A stretch of DNA of 64,000 nucleotides, taken from positions 112,869,199 through 112,933,198 of the forward strand of contig CM063502.1 in assembly GCA_032207245.1 (NCBI GenBank). Direction: 5' to 3'. Below, one piece after another: positions 1 through 13,085 of the stretch. The notes under the pieces were generated by a model that saw only the letters and a list, made by a program, of their open reading frames with translations, searched no databases and was not told the DNA's origin. The position numbers and the translations under genes were made by a program. Source of the stretch: Pardosa pseudoannulata (lineage: Eukaryota > Arthropoda > Arachnida > Araneae > Lycosidae). Numbering within the stretch: the stretch's first letter is position 1; each line of letters begins with the position of its first letter.

Positions 1-2230
1 ATATTTTTTAAGAAATTACTTTTATAAATTCACATTTGTATATGAATTTTGTCAGTTATACTTATGTAAAGTAATTCATTAGTATAGTTAGATGCAATGT
101 TTGTTTATTAAAAGAATTGCTTGTATATTTATTGCAGAGTTATTTAAGATAAGTAATGTTGGGAAGTTATTTCTATATATTCTGTTATATGTGTCACATC
201 CTTGAGTTACTTAGCATTTCTTATTCAATATAAATTTTTTCCTTACGTAACTGAGGCCATAATGGTCTAGTTATAAATATTGGATTATGAAAATTTCAGA
301 TTGCTCTTTAATATAGTTTCTTTTTCATGATATTTTCCACTGTATTTCCCTGGGAATTTTATTTAAAAGTTAACAGAAAATATGACTTGTCTTATTCATA
401 TAAATTATTTTTAGTAGTTTATTTTAGTTCCTCAAAATTTGGCTTTTGAATTAAACATGTTTTAAATTTTAGTGAAAGTTATAAAAAAATTAAAATGCTA
501 TTTAAAAGTTAGCAGCATGAACATATTTGTTTTATGACTTTAAATATATACTCATAAATTTGTGGACAATATGAATCTATTTAAAATCTCTTTGCATCTA
601 TCATTAATAGGTGTTTAACTTCCATTGTCGGTGAAATTCTTTAAAAGTTATTCGGATTTTGTTTTCTTTTCTGTGAATTCTTAACAAGGTATATATTTTT
701 TCATGTAATATATTTTTTCAGTGTGTATAATATTTTTTAGTAATGGTATGATTTTCAACTATAAATTATAGTTTAAACTTATTTTTAAAGGATATTGTCT
801 AATTATCTTGTTAATTTATTCGTAATACTTATAAAAATGTGTTTAGCTAAACCATACCACATTTTTTAATATTAATATTTATGAACTGAACATAATAAAC
901 TGATTGGAGAGGAAAATTTATTATTTTATTAGATGTACCTAGCATACCAGTCCCTTCTGCCATTGTTTCTTTCTGATTACAATAATTTGGCAATTTTTGT
1001 TTGTCATTAAATAATGAAATGGAGGAAATTTTGGGTTTCTCATAAGCTCAAAGTCACAAAAGGCAAAAATTATGTGTTTCTCATAAATTCATAGTTTAAA
1101 AAGTCTAGCATTTTAAGCAATTTTTTGCAGATGAAAATCTGAAAAACTAGCATTGTTAATATTATTTAAAATACAATAAAGAACTATTTTTAGCAAAATT
1201 TGCAGAGGAAAATACACACGCACACACACACAAAAAAAAAGTAATATTTTAAATAATTTTAGCCTTAAAGAAAATTTATTTAAGGAATATTTACAGATTA
1301 AATGGTTTCTAATACTTAAATGATCTTAATTTATGTACCAATGACAAACTCTCTTGCTCCAATTATTGCTATTTGGTGAGATCAGAAAATTGGCAAGAAA
1401 AAAACAGTGTGCTAGATATATCTGTACTTGATTTGGTTTGATAAACAGTGGTAATTTTACTGAAAAGTCAAATTGTTTAAAGTCGTATGTGATTATTTCA
1501 GTTTGGATGAGAATGCCAATAAAAGTTTTCAAAATTAGCACCATTTATTATTTTGGTAAAAATTATAACGTATTTTTAGATCAAATATTAAGTTGCCAAA
1601 CGATAAAAAATGTCACAAATAATTACAAAAAGTTATAAGCCTTGGTGTGCAATTGTGTGATTGCAAGGCAATGCAAAAGTAATAAAAGATTGAGTTATCA
1701 CAACTATTTTATAATGTCATTATTTTTCATTTAGATTGTAAAATTTTATCATTTGCTTAGAAAATGTAATCACATTTAGGGTGGTTTTTAATTAATATCT
1801 CAGTTATGATTCTACGAAGATGAAATTTACAAATATAGATTCCAGCATTTTTTTACAATTCTAATGATACCTGTCTTGATGTTTAATTCCAGCCTGTAAA
1901 AAAAGATATTTGGTAAAAATCACAATACTGATAATTTATTTATGAGGCATAAAAAGCACATAAAATTAAATTTGGATTAAAATAATTAGTATTTTAGCCA
2001 GTTTTTAATTAATAGCCATTAAGTTTGGTTCTACAAAGACAAGATTGGTCGAAATGGGTACCTGTAAATTTTCCAAATTTGTGGATACCTATCTCAACAC
2101 CTGTACACAACTCAACACAACTATCTCAGCCATTTTTGAGGAGTTCAAGCCATGGACACACAGATGTGACCAGATTTTAATAAATGTTATTATTTTTTTT
2201 TTTTTGGGGGGGGGGGTAAGGGCTAGTTTT
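1..2230. other. AT-rich stretch without recognisable gene
   Basis: I see no protein with recognisable motifs on either strand; the open frames are short and of low complexity. Weak internal direct similarity exists between about 1790-1880 and 1985-2095 (shared words such as tttttaattaat and gattctac/ggttctac followed by aaga), suggesting an old local duplication. A short (CA)n run lies at 1213-1231, and a T/G homopolymer run at 2191-2217. Confidence 0.5.
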
Positions 2231-2579
2231 ATGATTATGCATAGAAATTATTAAGAATCAATAAAAATTATTTAATTTTAAAAATAATAAAAATCACCTT
2301 TCTTATTTTTAATTGTTTAATGACATGAAAAATTTGAAAGATTTATAGTAGCAGGTAGTTAATTCTGTTGTTATTACTAATGTCCATAGAAGAGCTATTA
2401 ACTCAATTCTTCATATGTTTGATTATTTTTTACTATGAAAGACAATTAAACAGTTCAAACAGAAAAGTTCTATTTTATGTTTTAGTTAGTAAAAAATTTT
2501 TTTATAAGTCTTTGGCATGCTTAAATTTAAAGAGCTGCTGCAGAGAACCAACTTAAAAACATAGAACAATACATCAAAT

Positions 2580-2860
2580 TAAGAAGATGGCATTTACATT
2601 GACCATGTCCTATGAATGGACTCTGTGGTAATACCCAATGTTGCCTAAACTGGACATCTGAGGGCAATCAATGTCATGGTTGTCATTGACTAACATGGTA
2701 ATGATTGAAGAAATAAAGAGAAGAAGCAGGGTGGTTGAGCTGGCTGAGACAAAAGAGAGCTGCAGGAGACAAGGGGGGGGAAGAGATGGAGAGCTAAATT
2801 GAAGGACTTATATGTGTCTGGGTATGAAAAGAAATGATGATGATGACTGATGATTTATAA
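2580..2860 (+). repeat. GC-richer insert ending in (GAT)n, possible LINE 3' fragment
   Basis: The insert breaks the alignment between repeat copy 1 and copies 2 and 3. It is less AT-rich than its surroundings and ends in 'gatgatgatgactgatg', the kind of short-repeat tail seen on RTE-like LINEs. A matching tail flanks the RTE-like element at 13086. A conceptual frame through 2720-2800 is rich in Arg, Lys and Trp, but I cannot assign a domain. Confidence 0.3.
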
Positions 2861-3313
2861 AAGATCTTCTGAAGATTAGTTGTTGTTTTTTTCTATATAA
2901 TTCAGCCTTATTACATCAATGAAAACTTTTACATAAAAATAAATTAATATGACAACTTTAGTTCTGAATCTACTAATTCTTATAAATGGAGTTAAAACTC
3001 CACAAAAATCATAGTTCCTGTACATGTTAATAACTGTTCAATGAATATATTAACTGTTATTTAGATGGAGTACCTTAAAAAAATTTAGTTCATGAAATAC
3101 TACCTTAAAAACATAAGTTAGGAAAGGAAATTGTTTTTAAATAAATTTAAGCTTCTAATGCTAATATTGCGATTATTGTATTTGTATTGTTTTATTTTTT
3201 AAAAGTTAGAAAATATTAATGTTTTATATTAGAGGAAATATATAACCCTTTTCATGACCCTTATTGGAACAATATCCATATTGTCTGATTTGAATTATAA
3301 ATCTGTCTAAATA

Positions 3314-3314
<1 letters not shown>

Positions 3315-3389
<75 letters not shown>
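3315..3389. repeat. (TA)n microsatellite
   Basis: About 75 bp of uninterrupted TA dinucleotide. It sits at the same position within repeat copy 1 as the array at 6597-6671 in copy 2, so the array predates or repeatedly arises in this repeat. Confidence 0.97.
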
Positions 3390-3391
<2 letters not shown>

Positions 3392-3647
3392 ATTTCATTT
3401 GTTTACAGTTCCTGCATCAACAGTGTTAATTCCCATATATTTGCTTTGTTTTATAAAAATTATAATTCTAATATTTTATATTATATGAAATATATAATCT
3501 ATTTTATAACCTTAATGTAAAAATATAAAATAAAGACAAAACTGCATGGCTTTTCCTCCATCTTTTATTGAACACACACTCTATTACAAAAATCTGGAAA
3601 CAGTAAAAACATAGGTTCCAACTACTCTCTCACAGCAGGGTGGGTAA

Positions 3648-5768
3648 AGGGCCTATCACATGACAGTTAAAAATGCACAGACAACTGTTTCACCCTGCAG
3701 TTTCGACCGATTTTTCAGGTTATAGGGTTGCTATGCAGTCGAAGTACTCGTACCAAATTTTGGCATTGAATCACTTAAAAGCGACTGTACGAATATCACC
3801 AGGCTTAAAAAATTTTTTTGGACCTGGTAGCACTTGCAGCTTTGTAACCAAGGGAATATTTAGAGCTAGTCCAATATTAAGTTAACAAAGGTAAAGTTAT
3901 GACAGTATCATATATCATTTATCCAAACCCCATTTTTTCCCACTACATATAAAAAAAATCATAATAGGAATTATAACTATTGTTCTGTTCTTCTGTATAT
4001 TCTGCACTAAATCTTTAACAAAATATAAAGATATGGATATTAAAAAAGAAGAAAGTTTCCAAACAATACATTACTAGTCAATGCGCAATGAGCATAAAAA
4101 AATAATTATAAGTTAAAAATTATTTAAAATTTCAAAACCTAACTAGATATAATCTATATCAAACTTAAAATATATTTAAATAGAAAACAATAAAAAATCA
4201 AAACTTAATGTGTAAAAACAAAGTTTTAAATATACCCCACCTGACACTAGTGAAATTAAAAATTAAGTCTTAAGTCTTATTGCAAAAATTAAGTCTTAAT
4301 ATATTATTTTAATTTTATTAAGTGTCATGCTTAAAACTGTACAGCAAAGTTTGAATTTTTAACTTTGCTAAATCTCTTTTTAATTTATCCTTTATGGATT
4401 TTAGCTCTAAAGCTATGTAATGTCCAAAAATGCCTCCTTGGCATCTTCTTAAACTTCATTTAAATTTTTTAGACAAGCAGTAAATTTTGTCAAAGCTTCT
4501 ACAGCCTGTCTATTTCTTTTCTTCCAAGTAAGGGTATTTTGTCTCTAAAAATGTAGCATTAACAACAGCACTGCATCCGCTATAAATGAGGCATATCTCC
4601 AATATCTTCGCAAAAAGATTGTTCCTAAAAATTGAAAAAATATTAATTCTTAAAGTCACCTTTATACATCCTGATAGTAATAGATAAAGGCAACACATAT
4701 TTATTTGATAATGCTTACAATAGCAATATAACTGAAAAAAAATATAGAAATAACACTGTGAACAATTATGGTCATATGTATGCATGCACTGACAATTAAA
4801 AATTAAATTAAAACTAAAATAATAGAAATGAGTACAAAATTAAAATAAAGGAATTATAGCTCATTACCACTTGTATTTATAAACATCTACGAAAAAAACC
4901 AATAATGTATACATGTGACGAGTAAATAGTAAATATTTACTTACATACACACACGCACACACACATATATTAGCAAATAAACTATTTTACAAGGTAAAGG
5001 TTTGATGCACAAACATAAACAAAATCCTTTAATATGAAAAAAACACTATCCTTTTATATATAACTAAACAAAACACAGCATTCTTTATTAGTTAATCTCC
5101 AATCAGTTTTGAAAAGTGTTATATTAAACTTAAAATAAGTTACACATCAAACATTCATACATATACAATCTAATCTATTAAATGTAAACAAACATTGGCG
5201 ATAATTTGGCGATATTTCTTAAATAATGATAGAAAAAGAAAAACAACAATTCTGAAGAGAGAACATATAAATATATAAGCATATATGTAATCTTAGGTTT
5301 AATAAAACTAAAATATGGAGATAGGTAGGTACAAATAATACATACATATAATATATAAGTAAAACAATTACTTACCAGCAGTGAATAGACTGGCATTTTC
5401 GGGCCACATTTCCATTGATTTGTTGGTAATTTCTTCAAAGTTTACTCTTTTAAGAACTTCCTTGGAATATAAGGAATCCCTTGTATCCCAGATATTGCTT
5501 CTTTATTGAACTTTAGGAACGAAAAATGCTTTTATCTCTGTTGACCACTCCATCGCACGTGAAACAGCAGCCATCTTGAAAATTGTTCCCTCCCAATTCT
5601 TGTCTCTGATTGGCTGATTTTGTTCTACTAGTTCAACTAGTTCGACTTTTCCCGTACCGGGTGGGAAAAGTTGAACTTGAAGAACGACACCAAAATCTAT
5701 TGTATTTCACTGAAAGAGTCGCGTGAAATGGTTGTCAGCGCGTACGCGCTTACTGTGTGATACGCCCT
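3648..5768 (-). mobile_element. Harbinger-like DNA element with TAA target duplication
   Basis: The left end reads AGGGCCTATCACA and the right end, read on the opposite strand, reads AGGGCGTATCACA: 12 of 13 positions match. Each end is flanked outside by TAA (3645-3647 and 5769-5771), the TWA-type 3-bp duplication of PIF/Harbinger elements. The element is 2121 bp. Subterminal DNA is CpG-richer than the flanks. It contains a broken Myb/SANT-like gene on the minus strand (4336-5574) and no recognisable transposase, so it looks like a non-autonomous or decayed copy. It separates repeat copies 1 and 2. Confidence 0.75.
4336..5574 (-). pseudogene. Decayed Myb/SANT-like gene of the Harbinger-like element
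   Basis: A minus-strand ATG at 5574 opens MAAVSRAMEWSTEIKAFF. After a stop/frameshift the reading continues with SNIWDTRDSLYSKEVLKRV and then a phrase with NFEEIT and MEMWPE. The pattern of a Trp-led helix, WDTRD and a second Trp resembles Myb/SANT or MADF DNA-binding domains that PIF/Harbinger elements encode beside their transposase. A consensus splice donor follows at 5375 (CTG/GTAAG). A plausible acceptor (TTTTTAG) lies at 4625, leading into a Lys-rich, coiled-coil-like tail with stops down to about 4336. The domain call is an inference from pattern; no catalytic gene accompanies it. Confidence 0.45.
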
Positions 5769-5869
5769 TAAGTGGGAGAAGTAATGCTCTTGTGAAATCT
5801 AAACAGAAATATAAATCAAAATAAAAAAACAAAGACCTAGCAGATACTGGAAGGAAGAATGCCTAACAG

Positions 5870-6593
5870 AAATTGAGATAATTTTGAGAATTAATAAAAG
5901 TCATTCAATTTGAAAAATAATCAAAATAACCTATTTTGTTGTTAATTATGTAATGAAAAATTTATAGTTTTATTGCAGGTACTCAATTGTGTTATCATTA
6001 TTATTGTCCCTAGCACATTTATTAACTAAATCCTCATGTACTTGACTTTTGTACCATGAAAGTTAATTTATAACTTTTTTCAAACAGAAACATTGTAATT
6101 TTTAAAGTCTTCGACATGCTTAATGATTAAAAGATCTGTTTAAGAATAGTTTTTTTTTTTTTTTTTTTTTCCTGTATAGAATTCAGCTGTGTATGTCATT
6201 GAAAACTTTTATATAAAAATGAATAAATATTGCTTATCTTCTTGCTTACTTCTAAGTCTACTAATTCCTATAAATTTGATTGAGTTAAAAACTCCACAAT
6301 AATGGTAGTTCCTGTACATGTTTATAACTTTCCATAAGTATATTAACTGTTGTTAAATGAATCATCTTGAAAATTTCAGTGCATGAAATACTACCTTGAA
6401 ACATCTTTCATAAAAGTAAATGATTTTAAAATAAATTTAAGCTATTAACATTAATACTAAGATTGATGTATTTGTATTGTTTTTTTTATGAATTGTAAAA
6501 CTAATTTTATATTAGATAAAATATATAATCCTATTCATGACCCTTATTGGAACAATATCTATATTTACTGATTTTAATTGTAAATCAGTATAC

Positions 6594-6675
<82 letters not shown>

Positions 6676-6870
6676 CATTTAATTTGTTTTCAGTTCCTAT
6701 ATTAGTAATGTTAGTTTTGTATATTTGCTATGTTTAATAAAAGTTATAACTGATATAAATTCTATGGAATATATAATCTCCTTTTACTCTTAGTGTAAAA
6801 ATACCAGTATTGTCCAATATTTTAATTGTAAAACCTTATGAGTTGTGTGGTTAATCTAATATGTGATATA
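5870..6870 (+). repeat. Diverged AT-rich repeat, copy 2 of 3
   Basis: Matches copy 1 (2235-3545) and copy 3 (6890-7480) over most of its length, including the block preceding the (TA)n array ('cctattcatgacccttattggaacaatat' type context) and the segment after it. It contains poly-T at 6151-6170 and (TA)n at 6597-6671. No coding evidence. Confidence 0.6.
6597..6671. repeat. (TA)n microsatellite
   Basis: About 75 bp of pure TA repeat inside repeat copy 2. Any open frame through it is only alternating Tyr-Ile. Confidence 0.97.
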
Positions 6871-6889
6871 TCTTAAAGTGTGATTATGA

Positions 6890-7480
6890 ACAGAAATTAT
6901 TGAGATAATTTTTTGAGAATCAATAAAAATCATTTAATTTTAAAAATAATCAAAATCACTTTGTTTTGCTGTTAATTATGCAATATTGCAATTTCTAAAG
7001 ATTTAGAGTGTTATTGCAGGTACTCAATTCTGTTATTGTTACTAATGCCCTAGAGCAGGTATTAACTCAGTTCCTCATGTACTTTATTTTTGTACTATAA
7101 AAGTTAATTTATAATATAGTTCAAGTAGAAAAGTTCTAATTTCTCTTCCAGTTAGTAATCTAATTTATTTAAATTAGATTATCTAAGAAAATTAAGCATG
7201 TCTCAGACATGCTTAATCTTCAAAAGATCCTTTTAAGAATAGTTTTTTCTGTATAATATTCAGCTTTATTATGTCATTAAAAACTTATACATAAAAATAA
7301 GTGGATTAACTGTAGTTGTAAATCTACTTATTCATATAAATTTGATTGAGATAAAAACTTCACAAAACTCCTAGTTGCTGTACATGTTAATAACTGTTCT
7401 ATAAGTCTATTAACTATTATTAAAAGGAGTATCTTTATAGCTTTCGGGCATGAAATACTACCTGTATAAGATTCAAAAAC
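6890..7480 (+). repeat. Diverged AT-rich repeat, copy 3 of 3 (truncated)
   Basis: Begins with 'gaacagaaattattgagata' as copy 2 does. It follows the same order of blocks but stops before the (TA)n segment. Copies 2 and 3 are adjacent, consistent with tandem duplication. Confidence 0.55.
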
Positions 7481-9600
7481 TATGTGTAAGATTATTTTAG
7501 TTTTAAAAAACCAAACTAGCAATCACTTGTTACTAAAGCAAAAATATAGAGGAACTATGAGGAATTTAAAAAATAACAGACTTATTTTTTTATCTGTTTG
7601 AATCCAATCTTCAGATAAATTAACACTAAAACTTATGAATTAAAAAATTTATAATCCAATGAAAAAGATTTGACTACTTACATAGTAGCACATGATTTAT
7701 TCCACGAGAACACATTTTAATTTTATACACCTGAATTAAAGTAAACATGCCATAGAGTGCCATGTAGTGGATGGTAAAAATTATTTCACTCAAGACTGAA
7801 CATTCTCCAGGCCAGGCCTTGCAATAGCAAAGTTACTTTTGAAATAGGTCTTACTTCCGCTTACAAAGTTTAGTGTTGGTGATTCAAACATCATTATCAG
7901 CCATTGGAAAAATTTGAAGATATTCATCCCAAAAACCATTTCAGAGGAAGTGCTGAATGTTCATTAATAACTTCAAGATGTTCAACCTGGAGATTAGGAC
8001 CAGTAGAACTACATGATATCAGCCTCTGTTGGAGTTAATTGAGATCACAAGACCAATAGCCCCATAATTTTCATCTCATCTTTTGAAGAAGTCAAAATCT
8101 CTCACTTAATGTCAATGATAATTTTGAAGATGATTCTGGAACATACATTTTGATAACAATTAGAAAATGCCCTGATTCAAGGCCCTTATATCTGACTGAT
8201 CAAAGGACATAAGAGTCAGTAGTCTTGAGTCCAAAACAGCTTCGATTTGACATAAAGACAGTGACAATTCTTCAAAATTGAAAACTGCAAATTTACAGGC
8301 TCTAATTTGCAATATCTTTGTTGATTCCCAAATGTCTCCTTAATTTGGAGTACATGGTGAAATGTCAACAAATTGATTGAGAAGGTACAAAATCTCCAGT
8401 TTTAGAGAGTTTGTAATTTTTTTAGTTCATTTGAGGGCCCTCCAAAGTTTTTACCATTTTCTGAGAAAATGTCTATTAGAATGCTATGCTGACTTATAAA
8501 ACATCGATGGCAGGCTAATAATGTTTGTATAGATAAATCCAAAATACAGTCAGTGAAGACTGCTTTAGTACACATGCAAACTATCATACATATGTATGTT
8601 TTTATTTTGACTTTACTTCAAACTAAGTTAGGTTTTGTAATAACTAGTACACAAAAGTCAATTCTTAGTTTCTGGAAGGCATACATTAGATTCATTCTAT
8701 CACCTGGAAGATTTCCAAGTTATGTTGACAAAAGGTAGTTTTGAGTTTTTTGCATAATAAGAATTTGTTTATTACTTGCTTTACTTTTGAATATTCATTA
8801 GTAAACCAAAAATTTTGGAAAAAAAAAAAGAGGTAAAGTAAGTTGATGACCAGTATGGAAACACTTTGAATAAAAAATACTCTATTAACATATCTGAACA
8901 GTGATCTTTGCAGCATGGGATGTTTTTTCGATCACATGCCAAGTACTGCTGTAGCCTTCCTCCAATGTTCAGGATATCAGATGAATAAAGGAATTGATTA
9001 AGTTGTAACAGATTGCTTGATTTTGTTTTAATGTAGAAATTTCTGGTTAGAATTCAGCTGTTTGAGTGGTGTTTACAATAAATTCAGTAGCTTGACAGAT
9101 ATCTTCTGATGTTAAAACACCTGTTTGTTTATTCAATGAGTTATGAATATTATGTACAAATCTATTAACAAATACAGTAATATAAATCAATTTTTAGAAA
9201 GATTAATATTTACATATGAACTTAAGTACCTCTGTGACAGGAGCAATGAACAGTTCTTGTACAGATATGTTTCATATAATGTTTCACAATTATACTGATT
9301 TATTTCAGTGTTGGAATGAAGGACCTTAAGCCACATAGGTCCAGTCCACCAAAGGTAACAAAAAAGGAGGTTTGAGGAAATCACAGTCAGCAAGATTTAA
9401 TTTTCTATTGATATGATGTTGTTCTCATTGAACTTATGCAGAAATTTAAAGTAACAGTTAATATTTTCTTTTCTTTTGTTGTTAGGAAATGGCAACAAAA
9501 AGATTTCTCTTTCAGCTGTTGTTTAAAAACTATAAATTGTGTATGGTTGTTAAGAGCTGTACTAAAAGATTTTCCTGAAGTAAAATGTGGTTTAAAGTTA
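7480..9600. other. No recognisable gene; slightly GC-richer segment 7690-8560
   Basis: Segment 7690-8560 is less AT-rich than the flanks and could be an old mobile-element coding region. Its six conceptual frames are full of stops and I find no motif. The rest is AT-rich with no support for genes or RNAs. Confidence 0.4.
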
Positions 9601-9654
9601 TTTAAAACAATGGAGTTCTAATTATTAAGATTAATTTAGAGTCAGGCACAACAA

Positions 9655-10435
9655 CTGGTGACCAGATATTTATTTTAAAGTAAATATGCCTGAAGGCAAA
9701 AGAAATGGTAAACATGCTACACATGAATGATATAAAGTGTTAAAATTCTTCCATTTTGGATGGATTGCCCAGAAATTTGTTTTTCAAGTTGAAATGCAAT
9801 TTAAGATAAGTGGAATTGTTTCTGAGAGAACCCAAATTTAATTACCTAGTGTTACAATTAGAACCCAAATATGTTGAGAGAATCTGGGATATTGTAACAA
9901 GTTAATCCACTATAAAATATTCAGAATCTAAAACAAAGCTTCTAGATTTATTTAAAGGAAGTAAAAGTACACGAATTTAAAAACCTTTTACAGGAATTAA
10001 TATAGGTAATTTGAAGCAAATCAATTATTACAAAAATTAAAATCTGTTTCAACATTGGATATGTCTGAAAATTTAGTCAAAACTTTACGGTCAGAGAAAT
10101 TGCCAGATCCTGTGCATAATATAATACTTGTTAGTGACAAAGAACTACCCAAGTTGGCAATCATGGCTGATAAAATTTCAGATATGGCACCCTCTAATGA
10201 GATTTGTGGCATATCAACAACTGGTAATTCCTTGAATATAGAAATATTAATGAAAATTCAATCTTTTGAACAGCATATTGCCTTTATCAAGAACTTTATT
10301 CTTTTATCTATTTTTCTGTACAAAACATTTAAATCATATGATCTCTCAAGTGAGTTCTTAACTAAAAGTAGTTTGAAAATTACACCCCTCCCAGACAAAA
10401 ATTATGGCTATTCTACTGAGATGAGGGTTAAATAA
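9655..10435 (+). pseudogene. 5' remnant of a Ty3/gypsy element (primer site and gag)
   Basis: The sequence ACAACTGGTGACC at 9652-9663 resembles an LTR end followed by a TGGTGACC primer-binding site, as at 62568. About 45 bases later, broken gag reading begins; a segment near 9785-9895 reads phrases such as EPKYVERIWDIV in shifted frames. From about 10055 a longer frame contains LRSEKLPDPV, then LPKLAIMADKISDM, then EICGIS. This matches the gag of the element at 62669 (LDKLASMADKIFDM followed by KICSVS). Only the 5' end remains and the protein is not functional. The clade looks CsRn1-like from memory. Confidence 0.7.
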
Positions 10436-10562
10436 GACCGGGATCTACTGCTTAAAACTGATTCCAAATGGCTACGAAAATGCCAGAAGATGGCTTTAAA
10501 CCTGGGGACTCCAGTACCAAAAAGCAGTCCCCTATCATTTGGTAACCATCTGGCTGTCAAAC
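10436..10562 (-). repeat. tRNA-derived SINE, decayed copy
   Basis: The plus strand reads 'tctactgcttaaaactgatt', then Thr-like spacer, then 'tccagtaccaaaaagcag' and 'ccatctggct'. This is the same order as at 23907-24020 and 34285-34412. The tRNA-like head is on the right, so the element points to the minus strand. The B-box region (around 10495-10510) is mutated. Confidence 0.6.
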
Positions 10563-13085
10563 AAGGATATAAGCTGTTATTTTATAGTAATAAAATCTGA
10601 CAGAAGAAATTAAAAACTAAATAAAAATATTTTCAGATATTTAATAGTATATCATCAATATAATTTTATGCTAATTTTTTCAGTAAAATTTCATTAACAT
10701 TACTTTTTTTCTTATGTGGGTTGAATGTTTCTACTTTTAAATTTGAGAAATATAAAACATTTTCACCTTTAATGTATATGTTATGTAAATGTGTTATATT
10801 TACTTAAAATTTTGTTCTTTATGATTGTGAGAATATTGTTAAAAAGTGCCAGAGGGCTTGTAAACTAATGGTTTAGGTACTAATGTTGGCATTTGTAAAA
10901 TAAAATAGGAGTATTTACTGTAATTTTAAAATAAGAAAATACATCTTTTTTTCTATTTATCTAATTGAGCAGAAACTTTATCACCTAATTAGGACATATG
11001 CTTTGCATCCCAAGGCTTTATTCTAGAACAGTGAGAATGATACAGTGGTCATGGCTCCATGTGGACTATTATGCTGTTTAGTGTTTAGCAGATATATTAA
11101 GTAAAAAGAAAATAATCCCACCAAAAGATAATGTCTGCAATCTTAAAAGACAGGATATTAAGCATACATTTATTTATTTTACATATTTGCATCATACAAC
11201 AAAAGAGTGAAATAAAAGCAATATAAATATATGTATCAGTTCATAAATTCTATAATCAGTTTTATAAATTCTGAATCTACAGCATGCTATTTTTAATAAA
11301 ATTGACTTGTTTATTTGAACAAAACATAATTATTAACATACAACTTTTTATTAATCGTCTGAACAAGATAAAACTTAAAATTGATTTGCAATTAGTTTTT
11401 ATAAAATTCTCAAGGAAATAAAAGTAACAAATCTATTTCCAACTTTGGATTGGCTTTGATATTTATTTAGCTAATTTTTTCTTGGTACTTTAAATGATTC
11501 TAATCCTAGATGACCACTTTTTACAATTACTTTGTTTTTAGTGATTAAGCAGAAAGGAAGTTTAAAATAATGTATTTTTTGAACAGGTATCAACTTAGAA
11601 CTATATGTATGCAATGAGGATACAACAACCATATTTTTAACACATCTGAAATGGCTAAAAGGCTAGTTGAAATTGTTTTAGGTTTCCAGAAAATATGAGA
11701 TATTTAGGCCAAGACTGTCTGGGTTTCAACAGTTACTATGTCTCATGGATCTAATAAAAGGTATCAAATTAATGATACCTTTTAGATAATCATACTCAAT
11801 AATACAATCTAATAATTATTTATTTGCATTAGATAAATTACAGGGATGTTTCACCTGCAGAATAAAACCCCCAGGTTTTCATAAGTCCATTTTTGTGTTT
11901 ATTAAAATTTGTTTCTTTAGGATATCTTAAAAATGTAATAAGCCAAAATGTTTATTTTCCCTTTTTAAAATGAGTGCTAAAAATTTGATAAATTTCAATG
12001 CTTCTTTTTCAACACAGTGGCTTGACATAGCTTCTAAAGATCTACTTAGTATGTGAATCATTTGTGATAAAGTTATGAATTTGGCCTGTGAAAATATCTC
12101 AATTATGGGATTTGGTAGGCCTAATGTTTTCATAGAGTTTCTAAGGTATCTCATCAAATCAGAAAGATATTGGATCATTTGTGAGGTGACAATATTTCTA
12201 AACAGTATTTTAGAGACAAATCATGCTGTGTCTGCAAATTCAAGAAAAATTTGGGACACTAGAAAAATACTTATTCAGAAACATTAAAATGTATACCCGT
12301 AATTTAAAACTTTACTGACTTGATATACTTTAAAATGAACTTAAATAGCTTTTTATTTCAATGTTATGAAACTAGCAATACATACATTGAAGTTCTCAGT
12401 ATATTAAATTTTTAATTATATAAAAGAAAAACCTATTTATCATATTTCCTATTATTACATACTCAAACTTGAATATATAAGATGAAAAGTTTATTATACT
12501 TTTTATCAATAATGTATGAACAAAAGCTACTTAAATATATATAGAGGTATGATTACAAATGGAACTTTTTAACACTTAGTACTCAGCTAAAGCACTATTC
12601 AGTACACCACTAAATATAAAGTTCATTACAAATGAAAACAGTTTTTATTTAAAATATATTTTGCAAGAGGTGTAGACAAAACAACAGCAATACAATCACT
12701 AGATCTCCAATTTTCCTCAAGTGATTCATTTTTAATCCAGAAATTCTTGCTCAAATAAATAATCTAAACAAAATTAAATTCCAATTAAATTAGAATGGTA
12801 AAAAAGAAAAAATATTTAAATTTGGGATGTTTTCACATTTTCAAGTAGTCAAATTATTTTTAAGGATAAAATAAAAAACAAGTTCTAAATTTGGAGACTG
12901 TCTCTGACTTTCGAGGACGTATGGTCTTACTCATTGGTAATGTTTTTAGGGACTAAATTTTTCCGACTTTAGGGGTCTGGTATGTTCTTGCCATATACTA
13001 CACTAGTTTCCAAAATGAAAATTTTACAAACACATATTTTTGCAATAAAAAGAGATATCTAATACTATTATATTAAATGCTGATC
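10563..13085. other. AT-rich stretch without recognisable gene
   Basis: No domain or RNA gene is visible. A small perfect hairpin lies at 11756-11783 (11-bp arms, AAAAGGTATCA, 6-base loop). Short opposing frames near 11927-12287 have no recognisable motif. Confidence 0.5.

Larger units (their letters stand above)
2235..3545 (+). repeat. Diverged AT-rich repeat, copy 1 of 3
   Basis: This stretch aligns by eye with 5870-6870 and 6890-7480. Shared landmarks in order are 'gaatcaataaaaat', a poly-A/T block, 'gcaggta(g)t', 'tattaactca', a tail near 'attcagc', and then a (TA)n array followed by 'cagttcctgcat/cagttcctatat'. Copy 1 is interrupted near 2580-2860 by unrelated GC-richer DNA. Nothing in it looks coding. 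It may be an old tandem duplication or a non-coding mobile element. Confidence 0.6.

Noticed and set aside
6537..6737. Open frame rich in Tyr-Ile
   Set aside because: It is only the (TA)n array read as codons; the same applies to 52312-52599 on the minus strand.
7690..8560. Possible decayed transposase
   Set aside because: Composition is suggestive, but all six conceptual frames are broken and no catalytic or zinc motif could be found.
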